64,000 nucleotides of DNA, from NCBI GenBank assembly GCA_039583875.1, contig CM077166.1:95016094-95080093 (forward strand), in the 5' to 3' direction. Position numbers and translations under genes: made by a program. The notes under the pieces are model-generated. The model was not told the origin of the DNA. It was given only the letters and a program-made list of their open reading frames with translations, and did not search any database. The stretch is from Platanthera guangdongensis. Taxonomy: Eukaryota > Streptophyta > Magnoliopsida > Asparagales > Orchidaceae. Shown here piece after piece: positions 10,391-21,399 of the stretch; position 1 is the stretch's first letter, and each line of letters opens with the position of its first letter.

Positions 10391-13300
10391 TGTACGACCC
10401 CTTTTTTTTGATATGCTACTGGGTTTTATACCCAGTACCCCCACTTTGCGGTGACACTGACACACGAGAAGGTTACCACTATAAAACGCCGATTATGCTG
10501 GCAATGAAGATCATTAAGAAGTAGAAGTACAAGTAAGATTGAGTAAAGTCCACAATCACATATAACATATGATAGAAGTAACAACATTGTCCACATGATA
10601 ATAAAAGTGCGGAATATAAATGGGCTTATGCCCGGTACAGCAAGTCCTCTCTACAACCCGCTCGTGAAAGCTAAGAAAAGCTAACACTCACGGAGCTAGA
10701 GACAGGTGCTCCCATACTATACTGGCCTGCCTCCATTTTCACCGTGCTCTGCTGGTGTTGCATCTCCTACTGTTGCTCCTTGTGTCCCATCCAGAGCCCC
10801 TGAAATGTTTGGTGCACCGACAGTTAGTCAAAAGACTAAACTTGATTTCCCCCACACATCTCACAGTTGCTCCTAAGCTCCGTGCGGGAGGAATGATAGG
10901 AAAGCTATGAAGGTGGAGAGTGGTCAAAAGGGATATGATGGTGGACCTATTCTAGCTGGCATATAGTAAATTTACAGAGATGTAAAAGGAAAGGCAATCT
11001 AACCTTTTTATAATAAGAAAAACAGTAGAGTAATTAGGTAAAACAGAGTAGTAAGTGTATGAAAATAAAACTAAGAGATATGTAACCTTAACTTATATGA
11101 ATGCCCATACAAACTTATACGTTTAGGGGTCTTTTGCAAGGCTCCCATCATATAAAAAGTCTCATACCAATTTATACGATGCGGTGTCAGGTTGTGTGCA
11201 AGTATGAGAGAAGTTAAATGTTATGTCATGATTCATTCAAATGCAACACACGCACATGACTCTATGCACACAAAAATTTAGTTCCGCCTATTTGGAAGCT
11301 ATCATCACTCCCAGGAGCCTCCGCCGTGTCAAATGGATATAGTGGGTCGGGCCACCCCACTCCTAGATGGGTATTCACACTGCCAGGCATAGCCCTTACA
11401 TATGCCCCTGAAGGACACAACAGGGTCTTTGAGTACTATGCTGACCCACCACCAGACTTTCCCTTGTCTAAGTGTCAACCACACCTGCTGATTTAGCATA
11501 CCAACATCGGTGTGAACGACTGTCAAATAACGAATACCGCCGCTTCTATGCACAAGCAACCATGATTTCTTGAGACATCGGCTCCCCGGACTAACATGTC
11601 CGTTTCCATAACCACCGAGCCTATCGCTCGGCCAACCTAACCAAACCATCCACCCAAAGTATTGGGGTGAGTGAAAGTGAAGTCCTAGTTTATCGCTAAT
11701 TACTCTTGTATTAATTTTACAATTACGTTTAAGGTTAACCTCAGACTACTCAGGTCATTCCCTGTGAAGGGCTCTAAGGGGCAATAGGAAATACGATGGG
11801 CTGAAGGCCAAAGTTACCTTTTGCAAGCCACTTACTATTATTGGTGACTACCCTTGTTCAAACCCTTTTAATGTTACACTAAATCTAACCCTAGTGTATT
11901 TGACCCTCTCTCTCCACAGGAAAGACGATCTTCGTCGACGCTTAACACCACTTAACCCCAGTCGACCAGGTTCTCTCAACCTGCCTTCAAATGGTGAACT
12001 TTCTCATTTTCAACCAGATTAGGTTCACCAACTATCCTTTCCCATAACTGGTTTCACACCTAATCCAACTTTTATAGTTTCCACTATGTGTAGACCAACT
12101 ATCCTACATGATGACTATGACTGGTGACTCCCCCTCAAATATTCATCCGATTGACCTAAGATTATTACTGGGGGTTTATCATGATGTTTATGGAATTAAT
12201 CCAGAATATAATATTTTTCCTAATTTATTTATTATTTAATTAATTTTCTATAAAATAAGGCAAACAATTCTTTTGAACATCAAGTATACTTTTCTGTCTA
12301 GATATGACCTTAAAAAAATTATGTCAGATGCATGTCATCAAAATAACATTAGGTACAATAATTTATAATTTTCGAAGAAGTTTTCAGCTCCAAAATTTTT
12401 TTGATTAGATAGCCACATTAATAGGAAAGAACAAGAAATATTAGAAAAATTCATCCAAAAATTATAGGAAAATTACCATATGACTTACATAAATAGAGAG
12501 GGTACTGACGTAGAATTATAATTTTTAAGCTCATTTTGTCACATAATTAAATCATTTAAAACTAATCATTAATTGGTAACTAGTGAAGTAACCATTATGA
12601 ACAGTTTTCTAAAATTTCTAAAAAAACTCACAGATATTAAGGATGTCCTGAAAAGTCCTCTGACCAAGTTCCATAAGCTTTCAATTAAATTATACCTCAA
12701 AATAATTTTTTGAATGAATAGGGCAACTAGAAATGTTGTGAATAAAGTACCATAAATTCTTATCTAAAAATCTCACTAAATTTTCCAGAGCTTTGTAACA
12801 ACAATATATGACCACTGCTAAAATTTCACGATTAATCAAAGTAATATGTATATGTAATAAAATCATGAACAAGAATTCACTATTTTGCCCTAAGTCATTT
12901 CAAGAGGGATAACTCTCCTAAAAGTCCTAACAACTCCTCCTAGAGTTAATTATAACCTCAGACTCACCTCTACCAATTTACAAGGTATTCCAAGGACATA
13001 TGGTCCCATGTCCTTTAATGGGCTCAAAACACAATCCCTAGGGCTTACACTAGGGTCTTAGGGTATCTCCACCCAAAAACACCTTAAATCCCTAGAGGGG
13101 CTGACATAGATGACCTTGAGATTTTGTCCGAGGTCCCAGCCCTTTTGGGTGAGAATTGGCCCCTCCATACTCCAAATACAAATTTTCCCTAACCAACCCT
13201 TAAGGGACCAAATTTTCATCATACCAAAACCTATTCCAATCAACCCCAAATGGTTTTAAAACTATAAAAGTGTCATTTCATAAACCTAAGAATCATTCCC

Positions 13301-14812
13301 TAAAATTTTGGTTGATTTTGAGGTCCATATACCATTAATTAATTCATAAATGGATTATTAAATTATTACAAAAACTATAGGAAATCATTTCCAAAAAATT
13401 CTCATTTTTGGATATGTTATAAGTATAGGTAAGTGTGACTCCCATTACAAATTTCATGTCATTTGGACAAGGGGTTTGGTCGAGGCACTCAGATTGGTCT
13501 CTGGTCAAGCCTTTGAATAGGCTGCACCCTATGGAGTGTTGTGGTCAGATTAGAGAACCAAAGTGATTGGAAAAATTTTTACTTTAAACTACACATCAAG
13601 GGATACAAATTACATGTTGGTCATTTTTCAATCAGGGGGCTCTAGGTTTTTTTAATATTTAATTCTAACTACTGCCAGTTATGTAACAAAATGGAGGTAT
13701 TAATGAAATAATAAAATCATCAGCGTATGAATCTTGGTGCACAGACGGATGGAATCCCGTCGCCTACTTCGTGTAGCAAACGGCCAGGGTTGGCCCATCC
13801 TGGGCCAACTTTTCCCACGCTTTCTCGGCCACCCAAGCCTCTTCATTGCAGGCCACCTCCAACACCACCTTTGTCGATGTAGTGGCTTGCGATTTGCGGT
13901 GGTTGGCAGGCCGGAGGTGGACGGTGCAGTGAGTTGTGATAGGAAATAAAAGCAAGAAAATCATGCTCTCTGCCTACCCGATCAAGGGCCAATTGACACC
14001 AAATGTTGCGACCAATGGATAGAGATCTATCGACTGGGAAAGAAGAGAGGAATAAGACATTTTGGGTGTGCTCGAGTCGGGCTGACCTCTGTGCCGCCAT
14101 TGCCGGAATTTGAATTTTCGGGTGCTCTTCAACTACACTACCAAAGGGCTCGGCTGCTTCAATAGGATATTGGAAACAACTACCCTGGTTTTGGGGATGC
14201 TTTTAAGAGAGCCAATTGGGGAAGGGGAAGGGCCAGGCTTCAATTGCCATTAATGGCCTTGAAAGTCATTTTCAGCGAACTAAAATTCGACTGAATTCCC
14301 TCCTTGGTTGTCAGGAAAGTCCTTTGATCTCCTCCTAATTCATAAGGGGAGATGAATCCAACAAGAAGAGAGGAGCCCTTGGCCTTCCAAGCCATGAATG
14401 GCCTTTACTCCCCATTTTCTCTCTCCTCCATTAAAGGGAAAATGGAACTTTCTCTCTCCTTGTTAGAAATTCCAGAAAGTGAGTGTAATTTGGGTGATTA
14501 TAAACTTTATGAGGCTAGTGGGCCACTCTAGTTGGGCTTAGCCCAAGTTGATTGGGCTTGGGCAAGCAATTTATGCTAGTTTGACGTAAACCTAGGTTGA
14601 TTTGACTTGGGTCAAATTGGCCTTTTGGTTTGACCCTTTTAGGTCCCTTGTGACTCATTCGCCTCCCCTAACATCTAGGATGGTGTTGGGTACGGTTGGC
14701 TTGTCACGTTGGAGGCCACTTGACCCTTTCTTAGGGCACTTTGACCATTTTAGGGCCATGGTTGACTTTGGCCAACTTAGCCTCTTTGGTTGACCCCAAT
14801 ACCCATTGACCT
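10391..14812 (-). repeat. 5' LTR of D, left part
   Basis: The LTR begins TGTACGACCCC at 10391. It is interrupted at 14812 by S3 and resumes at 40541 (GACCT at 14808-14812 is repeated at 40536-40540). The far end is near 40934, where ...GAGGGATGTTATA gives way to N2 sequence; on the - strand this reads TATAACATCCCTC, resembling Del/Tekay LTR starts. Net length is about 4.8 kb. It has AT-rich stretches and scattered short open frames, none recognisable. The U3 end has dense TTGACY motifs. Confidence 0.7.
14575..14812. promoter_or_regulatory. TTGACY (W-box-like) cluster in the D LTR
   Basis: About nine TTGACC, TTGACT or TTGACG cores (one inverted as GGTCAA) lie in this stretch, and six more follow after the S3 insertion (40540-40720). 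TTGAC[C/T] is the core bound by WRKY transcription factors. The motifs sit in the U3 side of the LTR, partly as a diverged tandem repeat (GGTTGACTTTG...TTGGTTGACCC). Confidence 0.5.
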
Positions 14813-15892
14813 TGAAAGTGCAGCTAGATCTGATATACTCTAGAGGGGGGTGAATAGAGTATATGGTGCTTGAAAACTTTTTACAACAATTGTTGTAATG
14901 TGAGTGAGCAGGGAAGCAGTTAATAAATTTTATTACAGAGCTAAACTTATCATAAGCTAAACACAGAACAATCACAGCCAGAAACAAAAATAAAGACAAG
15001 CAAAACCAGATGACACAAGGAAATATAGTGGTTCCCCTAAACTTGGGTACATCCACTCTTCTACCACCCTACGTAGGAATCCACTACAGGATGAGTTGAT
15101 CAGGTGTCCTGGGCACCAATGAGCTTTTGATAAGGTGCTCAAAAACCAAATCAGATTTTTTGATCAGGTGTCTTGCCACCAATGAGCTTTTGACAAGGTG
15201 CTCAAAAACCAAGCTCAAACTTTTGAAGGGAGTTTGAGAAACTCTTTACAGAGATGGGGGTGAGAGAGTGATGGAAGTCTTCTCTTTCTCAAACAGCTGA
15301 GAAGACTATGTTGATTGATGGTGTCAAAGCTCCCCCTGAGTCCTTGAGATCTTCAGGAAAAGAAGCTTTGCTGTAGGGTGATAGGCCTTCAGAACTTGAA
15401 CTCCAGCAATAGATGATTTCAGCAACAACTGAAATGTTGGATGTCTGGAGTCTTGAAATATGTTGGCCTGCAACACTTGAGACAAGAGAGATCTGAAGAT
15501 TTCAGAAAATTTGATCTCCTTGGATGTGTGTTCTTGAGAATTCTTTGAGACAGAATATTTTTGTTCTTGTTCTGAAGATTACTGATGTCTGTCTTTCTGT
15601 CTGTCTGTGTGTATCTATGTATGTGAGAGATTCAAAAAATTCTTCTCTTTTATTCTCTGGTACTGAATAGAAAAACATCCTCTGTCAAGAATAGCCGTTG
15701 GCCTGCATTAATTGCATCCTTAATTGCAAAATGTCTTCTGGAGGAAAGTCCATAGAAATATTCCTTGAAAATCCCTTGAAACTTGGTCCAGAAATAAATG
15801 AAAACGGCTAGAAAATCTTCTGAATTAATTGCAGAATAACTCCTTAACTGATTTGAATTTGAATCTTGAAACATCATTGAAGTTATCTGAAA

Positions 15893-16175
15893 ACGTCGAA
15901 CTGAGCTCTGCTATCGTCGAACTGAGCTCATCAATATGGATTTATATTGCAATAAAATATCGTCGATCTGAGCTCAAAGATCGTCGAACTGAGCTCAGAG
16001 ATTGAAATCCAATACTGAGTCAAGATCGTCGAACTGAGCTCACCGATCGTCGAATGGAGTTCGACGATTTGATGAAGTTGAGAGCGGCGATCGTCGAATG
16101 GAGTTCGACGATCTGTCGAAGTTGAGCTAGACAATCGTCGATCGGAGTTCGACGAATCGTAGTGCTGAGCTCGAC
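15893..16175. repeat. ATCGTCGAACTGAGCTC palindrome array (left LTR of S3)
   Basis: About ten copies of ATCGTCGAACTGAGCTC and ATCGTCGAATGGAGTTCGAC occur; many form GTCGAA...TTCGAC palindromes. The array is upstream (in U3) of the AT-rich promoter region of the LTR. The same array is in the right LTR, with single-base and short-indel differences. Confidence 0.92.
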
Positions 16176-16342
16176 GATATGACTTAGTATCAAACTGAAA
16201 AAGTCTTGGTCTTGAGGGCAGCTTCCAAACTTAGACTTCTAGCCCTTAGACTCAATACTAATTGACCTTTTGAGCTATACAGGAGGTCAAACATTGGTTT
16301 CCTAGAGACATAGTGATCCTGACCGAAATTAGTAATAGGGTG

Positions 16343-16590
16343 TGTGGAAACCACCCGTCACCACACATCTTCCCAAAACCCCGAGGTAATGGTAAGGGGG
16401 GACGGGGGTACATAAACACCAAGGACCACCCGCTGCAGGCAATGTGGGACTAATCCATCCACGGGATGGCGGGGATATTCAGCCACACGGGGGGCCCACC
16501 GGGGTCAACACCCAGACCTGGAACGCGATGGGGAAGCCCAAATATGCGGTCCCACACACACCCAATCCCGCTGGACCTTGGTTCTCAACA
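16343..16590 (-). repeat. 3' LTR of the TRIM (248 bp)
   Basis: On the - strand it starts TGTTGAGAACC and ends TTTCCACA. It contains GTCCCACATTG (complement at 16440-16450) and, 23 nt downstream, TTTATG (complement at 16411-16416). Confidence 0.93.
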
Positions 16591-16620
16591 CACCCCCGCA
16601 GCGGGATGGCTCTGATACCA
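16591..16620 (-). other. Internal domain of the TRIM: primer site plus purine tract
   Basis: On the - strand: TGGTATCAGAGC (primer site, initiator-Met tRNA), a short CATCCC spacer, then GCTGCGGGGGTG (purine tract). The CCCGC-T-GCGGG in its middle could form a small hairpin. Confidence 0.9.
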
Positions 16621-16868
16621 TGTGGAAACCACCCGTCACCACACATCTTCCCAAAACCTCGAGGTAATGGTAAGGGGGGACGGGGGTACATAAACACCAA
16701 GGACCACCCACTGCAGGCAATGTGGGACTAATCCATCAACGGGATGGCGGGGATATTCCGCCATACGGGGGGCCCACTGGGGTCAACACCCAGACCTGGA
16801 ACGCGATGGGGAAGCCCAAATATGCGGTCCCACACACACCCAATCCCGCTGGACCTTGGTTCTCAACA
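16621..16868 (-). repeat. 5' LTR of the TRIM (248 bp)
   Basis: It is the same length as the other copy, with about six substitutions. The GTCCCACATTG and TTTATG motifs and their 23-nt spacing are retained (complements at 16718-16728 and 16689-16694). Confidence 0.93.
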
Positions 16869-16881
16869 GGGTGTTCCAACA

Positions 16882-16896
16882 ATCTCCCCCTATTTG
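16882..16896 (-). other. Polypurine tract of S3
   Basis: On the - strand CAAATAGGGGGAGAT directly precedes the LTR start TGTTGGAACAC. It is the same tract as in S2. Confidence 0.88.
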
Positions 16897-17189
16897 GGTT
16901 AGGATTACTATTTACAGAGTTTGGAAAAAAAAATAACATACAAGCAGCAATACAGAAAAACAAAAGAAAAGTTGGACATGCAGAACCACAGATATATATA
17001 TATATCATCCCAGATAATAAACAGAAGTTAAGATGATTGTCACCTTACATAATCATTTATTTCCCCTGCCCTTAACAAGTTTGATTTCTCTGTTGGGGTT
17101 GAGGGCTTCCTTCTTTGATCTAGTATCATATGCTGCACCTAAAGTGGTTTGCTGTTTGGGCCTGGGAACTACAGCTTCAGGATGCAGTT

Positions 17190-17882
17190 CTATGTACTTG
17201 TCTGAATCAAAAAATTTGCTTGATGCATATCTTTCCAACTCTTTCTTTCTCTGTCAGACATTGTAGAGATGTTAGAGGAATCTCTTCCTTGCTCTTTAGC
17301 TTTCTTGATATGATCCAGTGCAGCAAGTTCTTTCATCCTTGCAGTCCAAGTAACTGGATTGTTCTCAGGGTCTTCAAAAGGTACTGGTGGCTCATATCTA
17401 TTAGAAGGATTGTCCTGAGGAGGCCTGGATGAAACAGTTTCCTTCAGCTTATAGGGAAAAGGACCATAGGTGGTGTCAGATGAGATTTGTCCTTCCCTGG
17501 AGTATGGATGTTGCCTTGAGTATCCTTTAGAGTAAACCTGGACTTCTCTTTGATTGCCTCTGTATCCTCCTCTCCTGGATTGAGAACCCCTGGATTGGCT
17601 TCTCCTATGGTAGGATCTAGCATGTGGCTGATAGGGAGTTTGACTTCTAGCAGGCGGTTGAGCAGCAGAACTTCCACCTGCACCTGCATCAGGAGGAGGT
17701 GGTGGAGGAGGATGAGAATGTTGGAATTGAGAAGAGCCCTTTTCATATTTCCTTTTCTTTTTCATTGCTTTGAGTTGATTCTTTGAGTACTGAATACAGT
17801 GCTCAGTGATGGGGCAATCATGAAGAATATAGTATGGTATATCATTGTTATCCTTGACCTTGGCAGGAGGTACTCTCTTCAT
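17190..17882 (-). CDS. Extra ORF of S3, C-terminal segment
   Basis: A 230-codon open frame lies about 300 bp before the purine tract. It contains a polyproline run (residues about 60-66), an Arg/Ser/Tyr/Gln-rich stretch (about 80-125), and a charged end with DHIKKAKEQGRD and SDRERKSWKDMHQANF. There is no transmembrane segment or signal peptide. Polyproline and RS-like stretches suggest a disordered protein, but the function is unknown. It lies in a different frame from the segments at 18014-19927, so a frameshift near 17.9-18.0 kb divides the ORF. The first Met is just the first one in the open segment. Confidence 0.5.
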   Translation of the reverse strand: MKRVPPAKVKDNNDIPYYILHDCPITEHCIQYSKNQLKAMKKKRKYEKGSSQFQHSHPPPPPPPDAGAGGSSAAQPPARSQTPYQPHARSYHRRSQSRGSQSRRGGYRGNQREVQVYSKGYSRQHPYSREGQISSDTTYGPFPYKLKETVSSRPPQDNPSNRYEPPVPFEDPENNPVTWTARMKELAALDHIKKAKEQGRDSSNISTMSDRERKSWKDMHQANFLIQTST

Positions 17883-18013
17883 GGCTTTGCTCCTTGCCTT
17901 TCTTTCCTGGCAATGATAGCAGAAGAATCATCAGAATCTGTTCTGAACTCATCACTTTCAGAAATCTGATCATCATACAGGGCATCAATCTTCTACATCA
18001 AATCTTGCTTGAG

Positions 18014-18394
18014 CTAGATTGAAACAGATACAGAAGTTATTGCAGCAGATAGTGAAGGTGTGGCAGTTGAAGTTGAAACAGTAACAACAACAACAGATAC
18101 TACAGGTTCTGGAGAAGTAACAACAGCAGCAGCAATAGTTTCACTAACAACAATATCAGCAATAGAAATATCAGCAGAAAATACAGAAGGCTCAAACTCA
18201 TGTGCCTCTGTCATAAGGATCTCCTTAGAAATTGGGTCATCAGCAGTATCAGCAATATTATCAACAGAATTTGCAGCAGCAGGAGGGGCAGCAACATCAG
18301 AAACAACAGCAAAGCTTTCAGCAGAAGTAGCAGCAGCATAAATTGAGTGGACAAATGAGGTGATGATGCTGGGGTCACAGTAAGAGAATGGCAC
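18014..18394 (-). pseudogene. Extra ORF of S3, low-complexity segment
   Basis: A 126-codon stretch of Ala/Val/Ser/Thr repeats (runs such as VVVVTVSTSTATPSLSAA) derives from CAGCAR/ACAACA trinucleotide-like DNA. It is in frame with 18422-19039 and separated from it by a stop. It is probably a linker of the extra ORF protein; no motif is visible. Confidence 0.4.
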
Positions 18395-18421
18395 AAGGGC
18401 CTTGGATAGATCCTCTGGGGG

Positions 18422-19039
18422 CTAGAAAGCAACTGTCTCTGGCAGACATCTGAAATATATAGAGTCAAATTCTGAGAGCAAAGACCTGAGGTCTATTGCA
18501 AAGACTGCAGCAGAAGGTTGAACTGAAGCTTGAAACACATCAGCAGCAGCAGTAGCAGATTCAAGAACTGAAGAAACAGCAGCAGGCAGGCTCACTTCAT
18601 AGGGCATCTCCCCCTGCCTAGATTCAGACATGGCTGTATCAAGACACACTGCTGAAGGGGCTGCCTGAGGGAAGAGAGAGGAGAGCCTGACAGAAAGGGC
18701 TGCCACTGACCGGAGTAATGGAGCCAAGGAGGTCTCCAAAAGAAGAGATAGCCTGGGGGCTAGCAATTCATACAGCCTGTCAGCAAGGGCTGGAATGTCT
18801 ACTTGCTCAGTAGTGACTGGAGCAGAGGTAGAGGATGGAGGTGTAGCTGTTGGGGATGGTAGTGGAGAGCTGGTGAATGGGGGAAGAGATGGCTGAGGTG
18901 TGGTTAAGGTGGATATGGAGGACAGTGGGATGGAGATAGATGGGGTGAAGGTGGGTTGGTCAATGATTTGTTGCAGAAGATCTTGATAAGATGTTGAGGA
19001 TGAGGGTAGCTCAGGAGGAGAGGATGGTGAGTCATCCAT
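18422..19039 (-). pseudogene. Extra ORF of S3, Ser/Pro-rich segment
   Basis: This is a 205-codon segment. Residues 1-80 are Ser/Pro/Thr-rich, then comes an Leu-rich amphipathic part (IPALADRLYELLAPRLSLLLETSLAPLLRS region, about residues 82-115) that could be a coiled coil, then an acidic Ala-rich part. No enzyme motif is visible. It is in the same frame as the N-terminal segment at 19457-19927, with a disrupted stretch between (19040-19456). Confidence 0.45.
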
Positions 19040-19456
19040 AAAGGAATCATCAAGGAGGTTGAAGGATGGATTGGAGGGTGATGAATTGATATCTGGTTGA
19101 GGGTAGGAGAATAAGGGATGGAATTGGTCTTCTGTGGTAGGAAGAGTAGGGATTGGAGATGGTGTAGATGTTGGAGAGGGGCTGGAGATGATGATGGTGG
19201 ATGGAGTTGGAATGGTAGATGGAATGGGAAGATATGGGATTGGAGGAGGAGGAGAGGCATCAGCAGGCAGGTCATCTGCAGGGGCAGAGACCTGTGGGGA
19301 AGTGACTCTGCGAGTCCTGGTGCATGAAGGAGTGCTGGAGGAGGGCCTGCTGGGCTTGATGATCTATCTGTCCCATTTACCAAAGAGGGCACAAGACAGT
19401 CTCTTGGATGCATTAATGTGGATTCTAGAGGAGACCAGCAATGCAGGGCACCTATT

Positions 19457-19927
19457 CTACAGAAACACCCCTAGAATTCTTCCAAAGTTTACAAAACTTT
19501 TGTTGATCTTCTTCTTAATGAGGTCAAAGAATACCTCTCCCCAATTCAGATTCTTCCTGTCTACTAGGGCTCCCATTAGGCAGAGCTGATACCTGGAGAT
19601 TATATCATGAGCAGAGTGCTTAGCTAGTAGGACTTTCCTAACTACATCAGCCAGGAATCTGTATTCCACAGAAAGATTCTTTTTCAATAGCTTGCTAGGG
19701 TTAGCCTCAGAATGACCTATTCTGGCAAGCAAGTCAGCAAATTCTTCTCCAGACAAATCAGCAGAATCTCCACCAGTTCTCAACTCAAAAACCTCTGTTA
19801 AAATTGCTGGGGTCAGAGGTACCTGTGTGCCAGAGATTGATCCAACAATGGTGTTGTTGTCTTGATTGTGGGCAGTGTAGACCCATTCCTTAATCTCATC
19901 AGAAGCAAGCTTAATCCTTGTAGTCAT
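19457..19927 (-). CDS. Extra ORF of S3, N-terminal globular domain
   Basis: A 156-codon segment starts at MTTRIKLASDEIKEWV. It has regular hydrophobic spacing and looks globular: LTPAILTEVFEL, EFADLLARIG, YRFLADVVRKVLL, HDIISRYQLCLMGAL and WGEVFFDLIKKKI. It resembles the putative plant transposon protein domain often found as the extra ORF of SIRE-type and related elements; I infer this from pattern, without a search. It begins about 600 bp after the RNase H stop. There is no signal peptide, so a classical envelope role is not supported. Confidence 0.55.
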   Translation of the reverse strand: MTTRIKLASDEIKEWVYTAHNQDNNTIVGSISGTQVPLTPAILTEVFELRTGGDSADLSGEEFADLLARIGHSEANPSKLLKKNLSVEYRFLADVVRKVLLAKHSAHDIISRYQLCLMGALVDRKNLNWGEVFFDLIKKKINKSFVNFGRILGVFL

Positions 19928-20204
19928 GATTGCTGTAAGTTTATGCTCTTTGAATAACTCTAAGATGTCCTAAAAAACCTGGTCTGTTGTGCTGAAGGAT
20001 TCCATGTCGATGTCGAAGACAGCATCAAACTTCATGGCGGCAAGAACAGCAACAGAAACAGCCATAGGTACCTGCAAAGATTCAACAAACAAAACGACTA
20101 AGTGCAGAATTGTTTGGAGGGAAAGAAAGTTTTTGCAGAGAAATCGAAAGCACAAAGGAGAACGACGGCGAAAAATGAATTTTATATTAGGGTTCGACGC
20201 AGAA

Positions 20205-20480
20205 AAGGAAAGATCGTTGAACTCAGTTAGACGATAAGGGCTTCTTAAGGAATCTGAAGAGTCTTCAATATCGTCGATCTCCGTTCGACGATATTGGAGA
20301 GCGTCGAGCTCTGTTCGACGATCGATCAGAAAACAAATCGTCGAGCGTCGTTCGACCATCGTTGACCGGAAGAGATAGTTCATACTATGTGAGAAACGTT
20401 GAACTCAGGTCGACGATTTCGGAAATCGTCGATCTCCGTTCGACGATCTGGGGGAAAATCGTCGAGCGCAGTTCAGAGAT
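20205..20480. repeat. TCGTCGA palindrome array between RNase H and extra ORF (S3)
   Basis: At least eight copies of ATCGTCGATCTCCGTTCGAC and variants (GTCGAGCTCTGTTCGACGAT) occur here, the same motif family as in the S3 LTRs but located inside the element. The interval 19928-20560 has no other recognisable content. Confidence 0.88.
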
Positions 20481-20560
20481 CAGAAAAACTCTAGACACTA
20501 AGAAAAATCAAGATGTTTGCCTAGTCTTGGTCAATTTTTAAGCTTTTAAGATCTTGGATA

Positions 20561-21397
20561 TTATTTAAGACTTCCTCCATCTAACATTCTTAACTGATTT
20601 AGGAAGAAGGTGTGTTTCTTTTCATCCAAGGGCTTGGTGAAAATATCTCCCCTTTGTAAATCAGTTGGGATATATTGTAGTTCAATTTTATTCTTTTCAA
20701 CATTATCCCTTAAGAAATGATGCCTAATCTCTATGTGTTTTTTCCTACTATGGAGGACTGGATTTTGAGCTATAGAAATAGCACTGGTGTTATCACAATA
20801 GATTTTAGACTTCTCTAAGTTGTAGCCATAGTCTAGGAGTTGGTTTTGAATCCACAAGATTTATGAACAACAATTGCCTGCAACCATATATTCAGCTTTA
20901 GCAGTTGAAGTTGACACAGAAGTTTGTTTCTTACAGAACCAGGAGACAAGTCTATCACCAAGGAACTGGCAAGTTCCACTGGTGTTTTTCCTGTCAATTC
21001 TGCATCCAGCATAATCAGCATCAGAAAATCCAGTTAAATCAAATGCTGAGTCTTTTGGATACCAGAGACCTATATTTGGACAACTTTTAACATACCTGAG
21101 AATCCTCTTTACTAGTGTTAGGTGTGACTCTCTAGAGCTTACTTGGAACCTAGCACATATACATGTAGCAAACATTATATATGGTCTACTAGCTGTAAGG
21201 TACAGTAAAGAGCCAATCATTGCTCTATATGTTGTCTGATCAACAGGTTTCCCATGTTCATCAGCATCCAATACAGCATTAGTAGGCATGGGTGTTTTCA
21301 TACAAGATGCTTCAGACATGTCAAATTTCTTAACCAATTCATTTGCATACTTGGTTTGAGAAATAAAGATGCCTTCAGCATGTTGTTTGACTTGCAA
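20561..21397 (-). pseudogene. pol: RT C-terminal part and RNase H of S3
   Basis: Two in-frame segments (20861-21397, 20561-20857) are split by a stop at about 20860. The first holds the RT thumb/connection (MIGSLLYLTASRPYIMFA, GLWYP) and the start of copia RNase H (GFSDADYAGCRIDRKNTSGTCQFLG, KKQTSVSTSTAKAEYMVA, where STAEAEY is usual). The second holds YCDNTSAISIAQNPVLHSRKKHIEIRHHFLRD and GDIFTKPL. This is the YCDN/TKHI pattern of Ty1/copia RNase H. The stop and the altered Glu motif indicate inactivity. Confidence 0.92.
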
Positions 21398-21399
21398 TC

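Larger units (their letters stand above)
16343..16868 (-). mobile_element. TRIM retrotransposon with a 30-bp internal domain
   Basis: Two 248-bp direct repeats (16343-16590 and 16621-16868) flank only 30 bp, and the unit is bounded by the duplication GGGTG (16338-16342, 16869-16873). On the - strand the LTRs start TGTTGAGAACC and end TTTCCACA. The internal domain begins with the exact initiator-Met primer site TGGTATCAGAGC directly at the LTR edge and ends with the purine-rich GCTGCGGGGGTG directly before the other LTR. About six base differences separate the two LTRs by eye. It has no coding capacity; it would need proteins from another element. Confidence 0.93.
14813..16881 (-). repeat. 3' LTR of S3 (with TRIM insertion)
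   Basis: It matches the 5' LTR at 38996-40535 along its length, from TGAAAGTGCAGC to GTGTTCCAACA, except for the TRIM at 16343-16868. Without the TRIM and one target copy it is about 1.54 kb. The Gln/Lys-rich short frames seen inside are repeat-derived and not genes. Confidence 0.93.

Noticed and set aside
16444..17036. Two overlapping + strand frames of about 100 codons with near-identical proteins
   Set aside because: They arise from the two TRIM LTRs, read in one open frame; there is no codon or domain signal.
18060..18341. + strand frame rich in Ala/Thr/Ser
   Set aside because: It is the complement of the low-complexity part of the S3 extra ORF; the opposite strand continues in frame with flanking segments.
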